Notes: a model not told the origin generated them from the sequence alone. A stretch of 64,000 nt of DNA from Knoxdaviesia capensis (GCA_001510575.1 LNGK01000008.1:4223978-4287977); one strand, 5' to 3'; shown: positions 1-11,614, counted from the first letter of the stretch. Numbers and translations are program-made.

Positions 1-3000
1 GAGGAAACTGTCCGGGTCAGGAACAGCTTTGGGGAGGGGTTCACCAGCAAGTGGATCTGAAGAATCGAAGCTCGGCGGTGCGGGATCGATAAGGGGGATG
101 TGGATAGTGGGGGCGGGTATTACAATGCAGGTCAAGAAAGACAGGACTTCACAGGCACAGCCGTGAAGGAAATGAAGAAGAAGATGTGGAAGAGAAGATA
201 ATCGAGAAGAAAAAAAAAAAAAAAGGCAAAAAAAGAATCCAAACGCTGAGACAATATATGCAATGAATGATTTATGGGTATATATATAGGATCGTGAGTT
301 TGCTATGGAGATCAACACGCGAGACGAGAGATAGCGACGGAGCGAAGGCGGAGCAGCTTGAGGGGACTTGAGGAGGGGTCCGGAAGTCGAGGAAGCAAGC
401 GAGAGGAGACGAGAACGGCAACCCAAAGCGAATACAACCAGGACAAAGCCGAGGTGTGGTGTCGTGAACGAGGAGCCAGATGAGTCAGAACGAACGACAG
501 ATGGTAGGTTGGAGGTCAACGGCAACGGAGACGGCAACGGAAGTCGAGCGAGAAACACGGAGGATATCAGAAAGTCCGGGGCCCACGCGGAGTAGAGTGT
601 GGTGAGCGAGAGATAGGGAGAGAATGAGGACGCCGAAGCGGGGGAAGCGAAGCGAGAGAAGAAAAGACGCGTAAGAGCGAGAGTCACGGTAGGAGTTCAA
701 GGAAGAGAAGCGAAATCAAGGAAGATCAAATAGAAGAGAGAAAGTGACAGTATAGCCAAGAAAAAAAGAAGTGAAGCCAGGTAGAGAAAGAGAGGAAAAA
801 TAATAAGTAGGTAAGCAGCAGGGTTTCTGAGTTTGAGATATGGAGAAAAAGAAGAAAGAAGAGGAGGAAGAGAAGAAGAAAAGAGTCATAGGTAGGTCAG
901 CGACGAAGAAGATACGATGACAAGGTGCAGCCAAAGGTTCGGACAGCGGCAGAGTCACACGGCGGACCAGACAGGGAAGGCTGAGAGATTTAGGGATGGA
1001 TAAGGAAAACAGATTTGGGGGCGGGGGGGGGTAGCAAGTCACTAATGGCGGGCGTCGCGCGGGTAGAGATACTTTGACAGCCGGGAAGCTTGAGATTGCT
1101 ACAGTGAGATAGGGACGTAGAGAGGGGGAAAACGGGCGAATGTGGCTTTGGTGGAGCTACTTGGAGTTAGGGTAGGAAGCGTTATCACTGAAGGTTCACT
1201 GCTAGTGTCGCTGATCGCGGGAGACAAGGGGGGGGAGGGGGGTTCGTATATAAATGGCCCCAGGCACGGTGCTGTACCTGCACATTGTATCTGTACACTC
1301 TACAGTAAGTAAGTACTTCGCTGGCCAGCAGGCGGGCAGATACGGTCTCGCCTGGCGGCTGATTTCATATTCATGTTACCGCTGGCCACGGCCGCGTCTA
1401 CTCTGCCTGCGTATGTATTCTCACTCGATGAGGAGGTCGTTCTGTCGGTCGTCGGTCGGAGTGGAAGGCGCAATGCACTTCCACTCCTTCCGCACCCGGT
1501 TCGAACACCGCCAAAAAAAAAAAAAAAGAGAAAAAGAGAAAAAGAGAGAAGAAAGGCAGAACGCGAAAGAGCAGACAGAACCCGACAAACGAACAAACGG
1601 ACGAACAAGGTACAACCTAGCATAGTGCGCAGTGGCCCCAATCAAACACGGTGCTTCAGTTAGCCAGATGACGAACTTCCGTGTGTGTGTTTTGATGGTC
1701 GCGTTTTAGGTAGGCGTTTGCAGGTGACCCCGTCAGGGAGACGGCAAGTGGAAAGTCCTTCTTTGTACTTGTGTATAAGGAAGATTCAGCTGATCTAGCT
1801 TTGGCAAGTACTGTTTATCACCCGAGTAACAGGTGACAACACTCACCCAAATTCACTCGCCACACTTTGCTCTCTCTGATCACCGCCTCCTCCACGCCCC
1901 CCCAAGGTGTCAGGTCGCTTGGAAGTTGAAGTCAGTGGCCCTACAGGCGTCTTTACCTTTACCGCCTGGACGCCTGGCCTGGCCTGGCCCTAAGAGGATG
2001 TGTATATATCTGCAGGTTCTCGCTTCTCTGCTGCCTACAGCCGCATCTTCTCTCAAATGACTGAGATCACGAGTGTGGCGCCTCCCGAAGCACATCGACG
2101 TCGTCATTTTAGGCGGAGGAAGGACCATATATGCATGCACTGTACCGCACTGTGGCCGCTGGTACTTGCACCCCACCATGTGTTCCTTCCCTAAGCGCCT
2201 GTACTGTACATAAGCTCTGCATACAACCAGCCACCTCAAGCTCCAGGCGGTTTAACGTGGTGTGGCTTGCCCATACAGTTTCTTCGCTGAGAGGGTTAAA
2301 CGGCACACAAGCAAAGGTCGGCGCATCGGCGTGACTCCGACTCATGTGCGTTGGGTGTCATCTTCTTTTATATTTAAGCGGGCGTGCCTGGATAATACGG
2401 TTGCGCAAATAGGCAAACACGGCCTCAAAAATCTGGCCGGGAACACTCATAACCGCTCCGTCAGCTGTCACTCACGCACTGGCCAGAGTCGAGCAATGTA
2501 CCTGTACCCTGATAGAGAGCGCGAAGAAAAGCTTCCTGCATAATCGCAAATCAGTGGGACCGCTTTTGAGGGGAACACTGGAAAGTTGACGTTGCACTGC
2601 ATGGGGGGGTGAGGGGGAAGCTTTCTGAAAGAGGCCAGCTTTATCAGTCTATCAGGCCGTTCCGTCTTGTCCATATACAGCAACCGGTAGCCTCTTCATC
2701 CCCGTGCAGGATTCCGAGCTTTTAATAGAACCCGGCCACAGTGATGTGCCTGAACGAAGCAAAGTTCCCACTCAAAACCGGTCCTTGGACGAGGTTCCAG
2801 ATTACCCAAGTTCCCCCTCAACATTCCTTGATTTCCCTCCTGTCAGCCGAAACGTGATCTGCAGCCCAGCTTCTCATTTGTCGCTGCACCACCAATGACA
2901 TCAGCCCGTCCACAAGAACCCGGCGGCTTTTCTCGTGTGGCCGGAAAGAGAGAGAGAGAATAATTAATATCGCCAGATATCTCCCCCTCCCCTCCCCTTC

Positions 3001-3490
3001 GCGGCTGGCCATCCGATCCCGTCATCGCTGCTCACAGGCGTTTGCTCACGCAGTGTTTCACAGTTGATCCGGGTCGTGCATGGAGATTTTTTTCCGGGGG
3101 GAAGAGAAACGTCATTTCACAGACACACAGAACAGGGTGGTGTGGAAGACGAAGCGGGGAGGGGGGGTCCGTCTAGGGTTAGGGGTGCGGCTGAGACATT
3201 TCCTCGGGCAACATGTCCGGGAACAGCGTGAAGCTGAAAAGGAAAGGAATGAAAGACAGGTTCTTCCCCTCCAGGACAACCGAAGCACAGCACCCTCGCA
3301 ATCTCGGAGTTTATAGCGGTCGGGTTGAGCAAGATTTGTTTCTGGCTTGGGCCACTCGACGATCCTTCATGCTGCTAAAGAGCAGACAGGCAGTGAACCA
3401 GACTCCGGATCAAGCACTATTCGCCGCTCGTATTGTTGGGCACATGAATAGAAATAGAAACATGACGGTATTTAGGGGACCCATCAAAAC
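1..3490. other. Left-edge region without a supported gene
   Basis: I see no gene here that I can support. From about 300 to 1050 the plus strand is strongly purine-rich, so the minus strand is CT-rich, like the long leaders of the genes further on; it may be the leader of a minus-strand gene lying beyond the left edge (inference). A TATA-like run sits at 276-290. An A-tract lies at 1514-1527. The open frames at 1250-1660 and 1830-3500 have low-complexity or arginine/serine-biased translations and no recognisable domain. Confidence 0.4.
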
Positions 3491-3595
3491 CTACCCATAA
3501 AAGGTGTCCAAACTGCGCTTTCCGTCGTCTAGTGCCGCCATGTGCCCGATCCAGGCATCCTGGCTGGTTCCTGGAGGCGAATCTACATACTTGTC
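3491..3595 (-). CDS. Orphan candidate terminal exon (partial gene)
   Basis: Directly after a pyrimidine-rich TTTTAG acceptor (cut between 3596 and 3595), an open frame of 34 codons runs to a TAG at 3491-3493. Its translation is of mixed composition (it begins DKYVDSPPGTSQDAW and ends SLDTFYG), unlike the low-complexity frames around it. This is how the last exons of the genes further right look. I could not find the upstream exon in the roughly 600 bases before the ING/PHD gene, whose own stop is at 4206, and I do not recognise the protein. It could be the end of a small multi-exon gene or a chance frame. Confidence 0.35.
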   Translation of the reverse strand, partial: DKYVDSPPGTSQDAWIGHMAALDDGKRSLDTFYG

Positions 3596-4205
3596 CTAAA
3601 AAATAAAATAAAAACCGTCAACCGAAGTTCTCAGAACAGATCTGGTTGTCTCTTGAGGATTTAGCTGACAATTAACTATCTGAGATACGCATTCCACAGG
3701 AAAAAAAAAGAAAATGACTTTCTCGCAACATATCAGATCTAGCTTTGTGACACATACAGCTCAAGCAAGACCACCACTCTCAACAACCGCGGGGAACTGA
3801 AGAAGAAGAAAACGATCCACTTAGCAACACCGACGGCAGAATAAATAACAGAGAAGCGAAGAGAAAAGAAAAGAAAAAAAAAAACACCGCCCACCAGACA
3901 TACGTTCCCCGTATCTAGCCCAGAACATGATCCAACACAAAAAGAACCTCCCCCCCCAAATAGAAGACAAGCTGATCAAGTAGAAAACTCCACGCATGAA
4001 ATTGAAAAAAAAAAAAAAAAAGAAAGGAACCTCTAACCGGAAAAAAAAGGTTATGGCCCACGTTTTGAAAACCCCCGTCCGGGGCCCGAAGTTGCGGCGG
4101 GGTCCACTGTGGATCCCGGACCGGAACCCAAGACTCCACCAACTAACTAAGTAAAAAACAAAAAAAAGAAAAAAAAAAAGCAACGAAGGAAGTGGAAGGT
4201 GAAGA

Positions 4206-7200
4206 TTACATCTTCACTCCCCGCGCGCTGACCTCACCCCGCTCCCCAATGTTCAGCAGCACCCGACACTCCGGGCAGTACCACTTGGTTGTGCGCGCCG
4301 GGATCTCTGTGAGTCCGACGCACTCGAGGTGGAACCATTCTGTCTTGCAGTTCTGAAAAAAAAAGAGATAGGTAATCCGTTAGCACGATGGACACCACCA
4401 TAGTGCAGATAACGAAGAATGTATTCCAGGATGCAGAAGAAAACTCACCTCGTGGTCGCACTGAATCATCATTCCAAAGCCGACCCGATTACACAGACAG
4501 TACCGCTGCTCGTTCGGATCAATCAGGTTGCCCTCGTCGTCCACCTCTTCCATCTCCGCTTCAGTGGCCGGGGCCGCCGCCGCCGCCGAGACCGACGCCG
4601 CAGAGGCTGCCGACGACCGGTCGCGCCGGGCCACCGCCGCCTTGCGCCGCGGCGCTGCCTTCCGCCGCCCCATGGCGCTGTTACCGCCTGAGCTGGTCCG
4701 GCTGACAACCCCCGGCGCGGGCCGCTTGGAGCGGCCGCCACCCAGCTTCGCAAGTGCGGCTGCCGCTGACTGGGTGACAACCCCACTAGTTGCGCCGCTG
4801 GCGCTGGCGCCGGTGCCTGCCGTGGTTGCTGTCGCTGTCGTGACAGAGGTGGTCGGCGGTTCAGGTCCGGGCGTGTTGCGCGGCGCGGTACTGGCGCGCC
4901 GAGGGCGCTCGCTCGCTAGCGACGGCGTCTGGACGGTGGGCTCCTGGCTCATGGCCTTGGACGTCGTGCCGCGGGAGCCGGGCCGACGGCTGGCCGAGTC
5001 GGCGGGCGTTGTGCCGCGCGATAGCGGCGGGTGCGTGCCCGTGGTTGCTGCCAGCATCTGACTGTCAGAAGCCTTGGCTGCCGCGGGTGTAGTCACAACA
5101 GCAGCGACATCCGACCCCGATACTCCAGTTGTGACAGCATCAGGAGCTGCGGCGGCTCCGGTACCACCAGCAGCAGGCGACAGTCGCTGCATCTTCTTGG
5201 CTGCATCCTGGCGAGTTTCGCGACGCGGCATGGGGGGCGGGATAGGCGTGGTTGACTTGCGAGTCTCTACGGAGGGCCGGGGAACACTGAGTTCAGCCGG
5301 CGCCTTGGTTGGGACAATGGTGGTGACCGTGGTAGTGGTGCTAATCGCACTACCAGCCGGCGACGCATTGTGGGTTCTGGCGCCATCGTGTGACTGGCCA
5401 GGAATAGGGACGGGAACGGGGGTGGTGGAGATGTGGATCGGCGGGTTCTGCGGCGCAGGAGTGTGCGTAACCGTCGTGGTCGACGAGGCATTCGAGTTAT
5501 TCGGCGCAAGCTTGGGCGGCGGGATAGGAGTCTCGGTCTTCAGCCGCTTGCTGTTCGTGGCACGCGGGGTGGGGTCCGGGCTCGCCCCATCGTCCGGGTC
5601 CTCCGAGCCCAGCTTGCGCTTGTTCACGACCCGGGGCTTCAAGACCCGGCCGCGCGAGCTGATGCGCATGGCGACTTCCTCCTTGGCAGCCTGCGCTTTC
5701 GCGGCTGCTCCCTGACTCTCAAACAGTCGGGCGATCTCCTCTCGCATCTTGAGGGCAGAAGCCTCGGCCTCAACAGCCGCCAGCTTGGCAAGATCGTCCG
5801 ATGTCAGCTTCTTGGAATCGGCACCATGCGACGGAGCTGTCGAAGCGCCGCGCTTCGCACTTCCATCCGCATTCGCCGAAACGTCCTCCGAGATGGCGCG
5901 CGAAGGCGCCCGTCGCGTGGCGCTGCCAGCGGTATCACCCAGGTGGCCAGTGGCCGGAGGACCCGCGGGAGTGCTATCAGGGCCCGGGAACGGCCGCCCT
6001 TCGTCGTCTGCCTTTTTCTTGGCTGTACGGTAGGACTCAGGACCTCTACCCCGAGCCTCTAGTTCACGTGCAATCATGGTATCGCTCGGCGTCCAGCTCA
6101 CGTTTTTCTTCATACGTTTGCGGAGGTGGGCAAGCTCCCAAGGCGTCAGCCGCAGCCACGGCGCATCTGGGCTTCCAATAACTGCATTTTCGGGGGGCGG
6201 CTGCAGCGCGTGGATGGGCAGTGTGGGCAGCGGGGTGGGGGTAGTGGCGGTACCGAACATGGATAGGGCGGTGCCGACCGAGCCGGTGCTGAAGCGCTGA
6301 CGAGGCGTACGATTGACCGCCGGCTGGGACTTGTTGATGATCTTAATACGAGTCGGAAGCGGAGCCCCAGCAGGAGGGATAGGCGTGCGGCCGCGCGCAG
6401 TGTCGGAGGTTTCGACATCGGAGGATTCAGAGTTGCCGGAGGTGATGGTATCGTAGTTAACGTCGTACGGCGCCAAAACCTCACCAGGCACTGTGATCTT
6501 AGGACCACGCTGCCGGCGCATGGCCTGGCCGCTGTCACCCACCCGAAGCGTGACCTTGGGCTGTCGCACAGTGACGGGAGACGCCTTTTGGGCAGCCGCT
6601 GCACTGACATCGGACTTGGCTGTTCTATCAGCAGCAGACGCGCGGGCCGCCCGATCGTCGTCCTCCTCCTCACCCGACGGGTAGTTGTCCAACATGGTTT
6701 GTAGCTTGGAATGGAGGGTTTTGGCGCGGGCGCAATGGCGGTCGATAATGTCGGCCATGCGGGTAGCTTCGGCGTGGGCGTAGACGCGCGTGCGAAGAGC
6801 GCGCTGCAGACTGATCGAGATGTCCGCGCGCAGCTGCACAGGATCGGGCTTGGCTACCGCCGAGTCGGCCGGCACATCGGGGAGATCGCGCCATGTAGTC
6901 GTCAGAGCGTGCACCGACGCGGAGGCGTCCTGGTACGAATCGTCGAGAGAGCCGATCAGGGTCAGCGAGCGGAGGAGGTCGGCCGGAAGGTACTCGGTGA
7001 AGTCGAGGAAGTCGGTAACAGTCGCCTGGGCGTCGGGGTCGGCGCGCAAGTCAATGCCATGGTGGTGAGGGTGGTGATGGTGGAGATCGTGCATGTGCAA
7101 CGCGTGGCTGTCGTCGTCGTCGTCGCCCATCGGGTTCGGCCGTGTCGTCGTCAAGGGCGACACGGCGTCGTCCCCGACGGGCGGTGGATCGGTCGTTTTT

Positions 7201-7208
7201 GACACCAT
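4206..7208 (-). CDS. ING-family PHD-finger chromatin protein (Pho23/Yng-like)
   Basis: Two exons, 7208-4449 and 4352-4206, joined in phase 0 (donor GTGAGT, acceptor TTTCAG), give 968 residues. Residues about 62-190 resemble the ING N-terminal helical domain (TDFLDFTEYLPADLLRSL, then a DNYPSGEEED linker). Residues 903-952 form a C4HC3 PHD finger split by the intron: YCLCNRVGFGMMIQC, then CKTEWFHLEC, then WYCPEC. ING PHD fingers read histone H3 tails, especially trimethyl-K4, as part of acetyltransferase or deacetylase complexes in the nucleus (family knowledge). The roughly 700-residue linker is Ala/Thr/Pro/Ser-rich with many basic patches, far longer than in yeast relatives. A His-rich run lies near residues 38-50. 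I chose the start at 7208 because the frame upstream to 7367 translates a CT-rich leader. Which ING paralogue this is cannot be settled from the sequence alone. Confidence 0.9.
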
Positions 7209-8679
7209 AGCCCGTGCTAACGTGACAGTTGGACTGATGTCATCTATTCGTTGTGCTGATCCGGAGAAGAAAGGAAGAGGCAGCGAAGGAGAGACAAAGA
7301 AACAGACGGGGCAGAGGGAGAAGAAGAAAACAGGAGATGGAAGAAAGCTGGGTGAATCTGCTTTCAATGGAGTGTTTATTTAGAGAGCGTGTTCTGTAAC
7401 TGTTGCCTATAAACACAGCTATCAACTGACAACAAATGAGTGTGAAGATGTGAGGGTCAGTTAAGGGTTTAGAAGTGGAAGATTAATAACGAAAAACACA
7501 CACACATTCGCCCCAAAATTGCTTTTGACGCGTTCTCACGGTGCGGTGCGATCAAAATGCTGGCTTCACGATTTCTGAGCTGTGATTGGCTGGCCTGACA
7601 TCACAAGTGCTGACACAGGGAATCAGGTGGAACGAAACCGAGACCTTGGAAGGTGACATCGCTTAGTCACCCGCACCGATTCATCCCGGTTTAGGGTTTA
7701 GGGTCACGGCAGATTTCCGGCTAGCTGCCCAAGCGCGCGGGATCTGCCAGGATTGAGATTGAACGAAATGTCTGTGCCACGTTGAACTCAAAATTCTGCC
7801 TCTGATCTTCACAGTTCCCGCGGTTGCTTGTAACTTTGGGCGGCTTTTCTATTTGGTGGTTTTATCTTCAGTTTATCGTAATTTTCCACCGCTGGATTGG
7901 CCGGCTTGCACTCGCTGGATTGTTGGAGAGATTGGGGTCGCAACAGCCACATCTGCCACGATCTCGCCCAGCCTCCGATCTACTGCTTCTTCTTGCTCCT
8001 CTTGATATCCCGTGGGCCGCGATGCTGCCTATCAAGCTTCCTGTTGTGTTCTGGTGTCTTTGAACCTCTTCTCTCGCGCTCTCTCCACCGCCCGCTGCTC
8101 CGGCTTCTCCGTACACTTTCCACGATCAGGACACGATGCATGGGGCCCTCCTTTATCTCAAGATGTTTCCTCTTCACTCGCTCGTCCCTTTGTATCCAGA
8201 CCACGGAACTAAAGTCGACAAAGTCATTCATTGCACCGAAGTCCTCTCTGGTCGAGGCCGAACTGCGGCGTGTCACTTGCCGACTACCAGCTCTGCTATA
8301 GTCGCCATTCGATATACGCTCTTTGTTGTTTGTCCTGCGGCTGATCCGGCCCATTGGACTATTTCAACTCATACCCCCACCACAGATGTCAAAGTTTAAG
8401 CTTGATTCGACCTGCGATTGGGCATTTCCCCCAGCTGCGCCTTTGTTTGCCTGGCCGGTTTCTTGATATGGTATGTTTTCTCCCTCTCAACGGACTGATT
8501 TCACAGGGCGTATCAAACATAATTGCAAGCGAAAAAGAAAAGATAGAAATTCAAGAACTTGAAAACTAGTCAAAACCTCCTCGCCAGAAAGTCATTATCA
8601 CCCCGAAAAGAGTCTATAAAATGAAGATACACAGACCGGCCCCTCCCCTGTCACAAGCTCACACCCACCCCCCCACCAC
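7209..8679. other. Upstream region of the ING/PHD gene; no supported gene
   Basis: This holds the CT-rich leader and promoter of the ING/PHD gene (7209 to about 7450). Two plant-telomere-like TTTAGGG units in tandem lie at 7690-7703; they are too few to count as a telomere relic. From about 7800 to 8460 the plus strand is CT-rich, like a leader of a plus-strand transcript, and a small frame at 8136-8399 (87 codons) follows it. That frame has no recognisable domain, so I do not call it a gene. Confidence 0.4.
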
Positions 8680-8796
8680 CTATCTGCTGTCAAATGATCC
8701 CACCATAGCTTGGCCTGAAGCCAATGCCGGAATTGGATCCTGCCCAAAGTCCATTTCCAGGTGGTCAAACTTCGGATTCTCGTCTCCAGACAGCGT
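8680..8796 (-). CDS. Orphan candidate terminal exon (partial gene)
   Basis: After an ATATACAG acceptor (cut between 8797 and 8796), a 38-codon frame in phase 0 runs to TAG at 8680-8682. Its translation is balanced and acidic (TLSGDENPKFDHLEMDFG at the start, MVGSFDSR at the end), unlike neighbouring low-complexity frames. A possible upstream exon lies between about 9006 and 9075 (after a GCCCAG acceptor, ending at a GTATCT donor), which would join in frame. The bactofilin-like gene already ends at 9171, so this would be a separate small gene or an alternative 3' end of that gene. I do not recognise the product. Confidence 0.35.
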   Translation of the reverse strand, partial: TLSGDENPKFDHLEMDFGQDPIPALASGQAMVGSFDSR

Positions 8797-9170
8797 CTGT
8801 ATATGCAAAGGAGGAAAGGAAAAAAATTGAAGCGAGACTGAACAATAACATGCAAGGCGTGGAAAACATGAAAGAGGAAGAGGAAGAAAATAACGAGAAA
8901 TAGTTCAAGCAACGATTGAAGAAGAAGAAATAGACGGCCAAACAAGATAAAAAGAGAAATTGGAGGAGTGGACAAAAATGCACCGACTGGCTGGGTATAC
9001 GACGCTGTCAGATACCCCCCACCCGCTTGATGCCCCGTTTCCAGCTGTGTAAATGCCCATTTGGAGTCTTGATACTGGAACCCCCGTGACGGGCTGGGCA
9101 TATACCGCAAAAAAAGAAAAAAAAATAGAGAAGAATATGGGACGAGAGACGTGATAGTAGGATTGCCCGA

Positions 9171-10692
9171 TCACCAGTCGTTGTCATTCTCACGGACCAG
9201 TCTCGATCCCCAGACCTGGTCGGTCCCCTCGACATAGTACTGTGACTGGCCGATCAACACCAGCGCAGCATACAGCAGCAAGTTTCGGCATTTGCTATAA
9301 AAAAAAAGAAAAAAAGAAAAAAAAAAGGAGGGCGAATGAGGTGTTAGTCTTTGAGCGGGGGGTTGTGGATATGCAGCCGAGAATATGCGCCGTCGGCGCC
9401 GTTATAGCCGTTATGTCTGCATCCGGCACGCCGAGTTACACAGATATATAAAAAAGAAAAAAAAAGAAAAAAAGCCAACTTACAGATATCCAATGATTGT
9501 GATGTCTCCATAGATCTCCAAATCGGTGGCCTCGCACGTCCCGTTAACTCTCAACTTGCCATAGCCCTTGACCTTGTCCCTGTTGAATTGAGGCCATGTG
9601 TTAGTTCGCTCAGTGTCGACTGGTTGATTTGCCTCTCCCGATACCGCCCTTGATTCTCGGGGTCTGTCTTGATCAGGCCATAAAGCTATGAGGAGGCGAG
9701 AAACAAATCCCAGAGGCCAGTTGACTTACTGCACGTGGAGATATCCGTTCACTTCAATGTTCCCCATGGCTTTGATTCTGCCGCTGCAAAAGCGAGACAA
9801 AGAAAGCCGTGTTAGTCGCTTCACTCTCCTGGCTGTCGAGAGTTCCAGCTCTCGAACGAACGAGAGCACTCTGGAAGGAACTTGAAAAGGGGGGGGGGGA
9901 TTTGGGAACTTACTAGCAAGTGACGTTTCCGTTGATCTCCATGCTGCCGTACACTTCAACATTGCCGGTGATAGTGAAGTCGCCGTTAAGCGTCAGGTTG
10001 CCCTGCACCTTGACCGACCCGGCAATTTCCAGCGGGCCGTCCAGCGTCACCTCGCTGTCACTCTTGATGGACTGCACACGGCGGGGCGGCTGGCCGGCGT
10101 AGTAGGACATGGTGTCTTCTTGGTCGGTGGGACTCGGGGCTCGTTTAGGAGACGGGGACGAAGTTGTCTGGAGGAACGGAGACAGCGGCAGCAGGGGCGG
10201 CGAGTCGTATTCTTCTTTGATGTACACGGGAGTGACAGGGGCGGCGATAGTGAGGTTTGCAGAGGAGCTTGATGGGATGGGAGAGGCCGGGCGAGCAGAT
10301 GAGGACCGCTTGGTAGACTTGCTGCCGGGAGACCGGATGGAAGACAGGTGGGATGCAGACAGGAGAGGAGGAGGAGGAGGAGGAGGAGGAGGAGGAGACT
10401 GGCGGTCCTTGGTGGATTTATGGGACTTGGAAGGACGGGATGGGGAAGATTTATGTTTGGAACGTGAGTGAGAGGATGAAGTAGCAGTGTTGTTGCTATT
10501 GTTGGAAGATCTTGAAGCTGTTGCTGGTGATGGCAAGTCAGGAGAGATGGGAGTTGTCCAGATGAGCTGGAGGACACCTTCGCTATATATGTTTTCAGGT
10601 CTGGCGGAGGAGGACGAGGAGGATGAAGTCGCGGCCGGCGATTTCACCCCCCGGGTCTTCTCCTTGGCCGGTGGGTTGAGGGCGTCTCCCAT
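9171..10692 (-). CDS. Bactofilin-like hexad-repeat beta-solenoid protein
   Basis: Four exons (10692-9914, 9783-9730, 9579-9484, 9294-9171), all with GTAAGT donors, join in frame to give 350 residues. Residues 1 to about 205 are disordered: Ser-rich with SR/SK runs, a proline run encoded by a GGA-type triplet repeat at 10366-10402, and KEEYDSPPLLPLSPFL. From residue 219 a strict six-residue period begins (GPLEIA, GSVKVQ, GNLTLN, GDFTIT, GNVEVY, GSMEIN), continuing for about 16-18 hexads to near residue 320, followed by an acidic tail ending VRENDNDW. Alternating hydrophobic residues with Gly turns predict a beta-helix of the bactofilin/polymer-forming type (inference from pattern). Bactofilins self-assemble into cytoskeletal filaments in bacteria. 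The fungal role is unknown to me. All three introns cut within the solenoid. An upstream Met at 10980 is possible, but the sequence between is leader-like. Confidence 0.85.
10366..10402. repeat. GGA triplet microsatellite inside the solenoid gene
   Basis: A GGAGGA... run on the plus strand encodes a run of about ten prolines in the disordered N-terminal half of the bactofilin-like protein. The length of such a repeat is likely to vary between strains (inference). Confidence 0.8.
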
Positions 10693-11316
10693 GGTGTGTG
10701 CAAACGTGGCGGTCTGGCGTGTGTGTTCTATTCCAAGGACTACTCCTGCTACTACACACACTTGAATGGAGAGAGAGAGTGTGTGGGAGAGGGTGAGTAA
10801 GGAGAGGGTGACGGCAACCGCGTGTAAATGACGACCCGAGTATGCCTGGCCAAAGACCCAATGGCGATCGCGTGAACCGAGGAGTGAGTCGATCCGTCTA
10901 GGGTTGTGACTGGGCAGACGACGCCACGAGAACGTTGATGACGAGGTCAAAAGGGAGCCGAGAGAAGACAGAATTTCCACACCCGCTAGCTAATGCAGAG
11001 AGTGCCTGGCCGCCCAGCCCTATACATCCAAGTTCTTCCAGGGAAACCTTTTTGTAGCCATCAACGGACGGTGTCAACACAAGAAGGGGGGCGTGCAATG
11101 CCGATGTATGTTGGCACACAAGTGATCGACCTGAGCGAGAGAGAGATGTCCCCGGCCCGGACGAGTCCTGGGATTTTGTGTACGGGTATGTGAAGTTTCA
11201 AAAAAGAGGAGGAGTGTAGGAAAGAAAGAAGAAAAAGGAGAATGAACCCCGAGGAAAAGGAATAAGAGGAAGAAGACCAAGAAGGAGGGAGGGGGCGTTC
11301 TTTTGGGAGTTGTAGA
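10693..11316. other. Leader and promoter of the solenoid gene
   Basis: Upstream of the solenoid start codon the minus strand is CT-rich with CACTCTCT runs, consistent with a 5' leader. I see no gene in the remainder. Confidence 0.4.
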
Positions 11317-11614
11317 TCACTGGGGTGGCGGAGGGGGTGAGCAGCGGTAGATGTCTCCGTTATCGTAGATAGACATCCGCAAGATGTCCAGGAATGGAGA
11401 GTTTGGACGCCCGTCCCTGTAAGTATCCTTTTTCCCTGCAATATATGTTTTTTTTTTTTTTTTGCTTTTTTCCCCTTCCCTTTGTTCCTGATATGAGATG
11501 ACAGTAGTATCCTTGTGTGGAGCTGCAACATCCAGGGATTCTCACCGAAGCTTGAGGCCGTGTGTAAACGTCCAGACTCCCCCAAAGAATGATGTATCCT
11601 CGCGTTTACGGGAG
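11317..11614 (-). CDS. Partial gene: two joined C-terminal exons of an unrecognised protein
   Basis: Two exon-like frames join in frame: 11614-11546 (after a GTCGACAG acceptor, ending at GTGAGA) and 11416-11317 (after TTACAG, ending in TGA). The combined translation contains FFGGVWTFTHGLKLRDGRP across the junction, then LRMSIYDNGDIYRC and a terminal proline run. The splice phases agree (phase 2 to 1), and the residue mix is that of a real protein. I cannot find the upstream exons with confidence; the next 350 bases upstream are CT-rich and leader-like, yet no ATG in frame is visible, so the start may lie in a more distant exon. No family recognised. Confidence 0.45.

Noticed and set aside
1..160. 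Open minus-strand stretch at the left edge (Pro/Asp-rich)
   Set aside because: No in-frame Met in the visible part, no acceptor, and it runs off the edge; it may be a leader or exon of an outside gene.
1490..1510. Sequence GGTTCGAACAC resembling a tRNA B box
   Set aside because: No cloverleaf can be folded around it.
4528..7202. Several plus-strand frames of 60-213 codons opposite the ING/PHD gene
   Set aside because: They are antisense to a well-supported coding exon, GC-rich, and have no domain.
7690..7703. Two TTTAGGG units resembling telomere repeats
   Set aside because: Only two units; similar single TTAGGG/CCCTAA words occur elsewhere by chance (for example near 48200 and 56270). Not a telomere or an interstitial array.
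8136..8399. Small plus-strand frame (87 codons) behind a CT-rich leader
   Set aside because: It could be a real short gene, but composition and lack of homology clues are not enough to call it.
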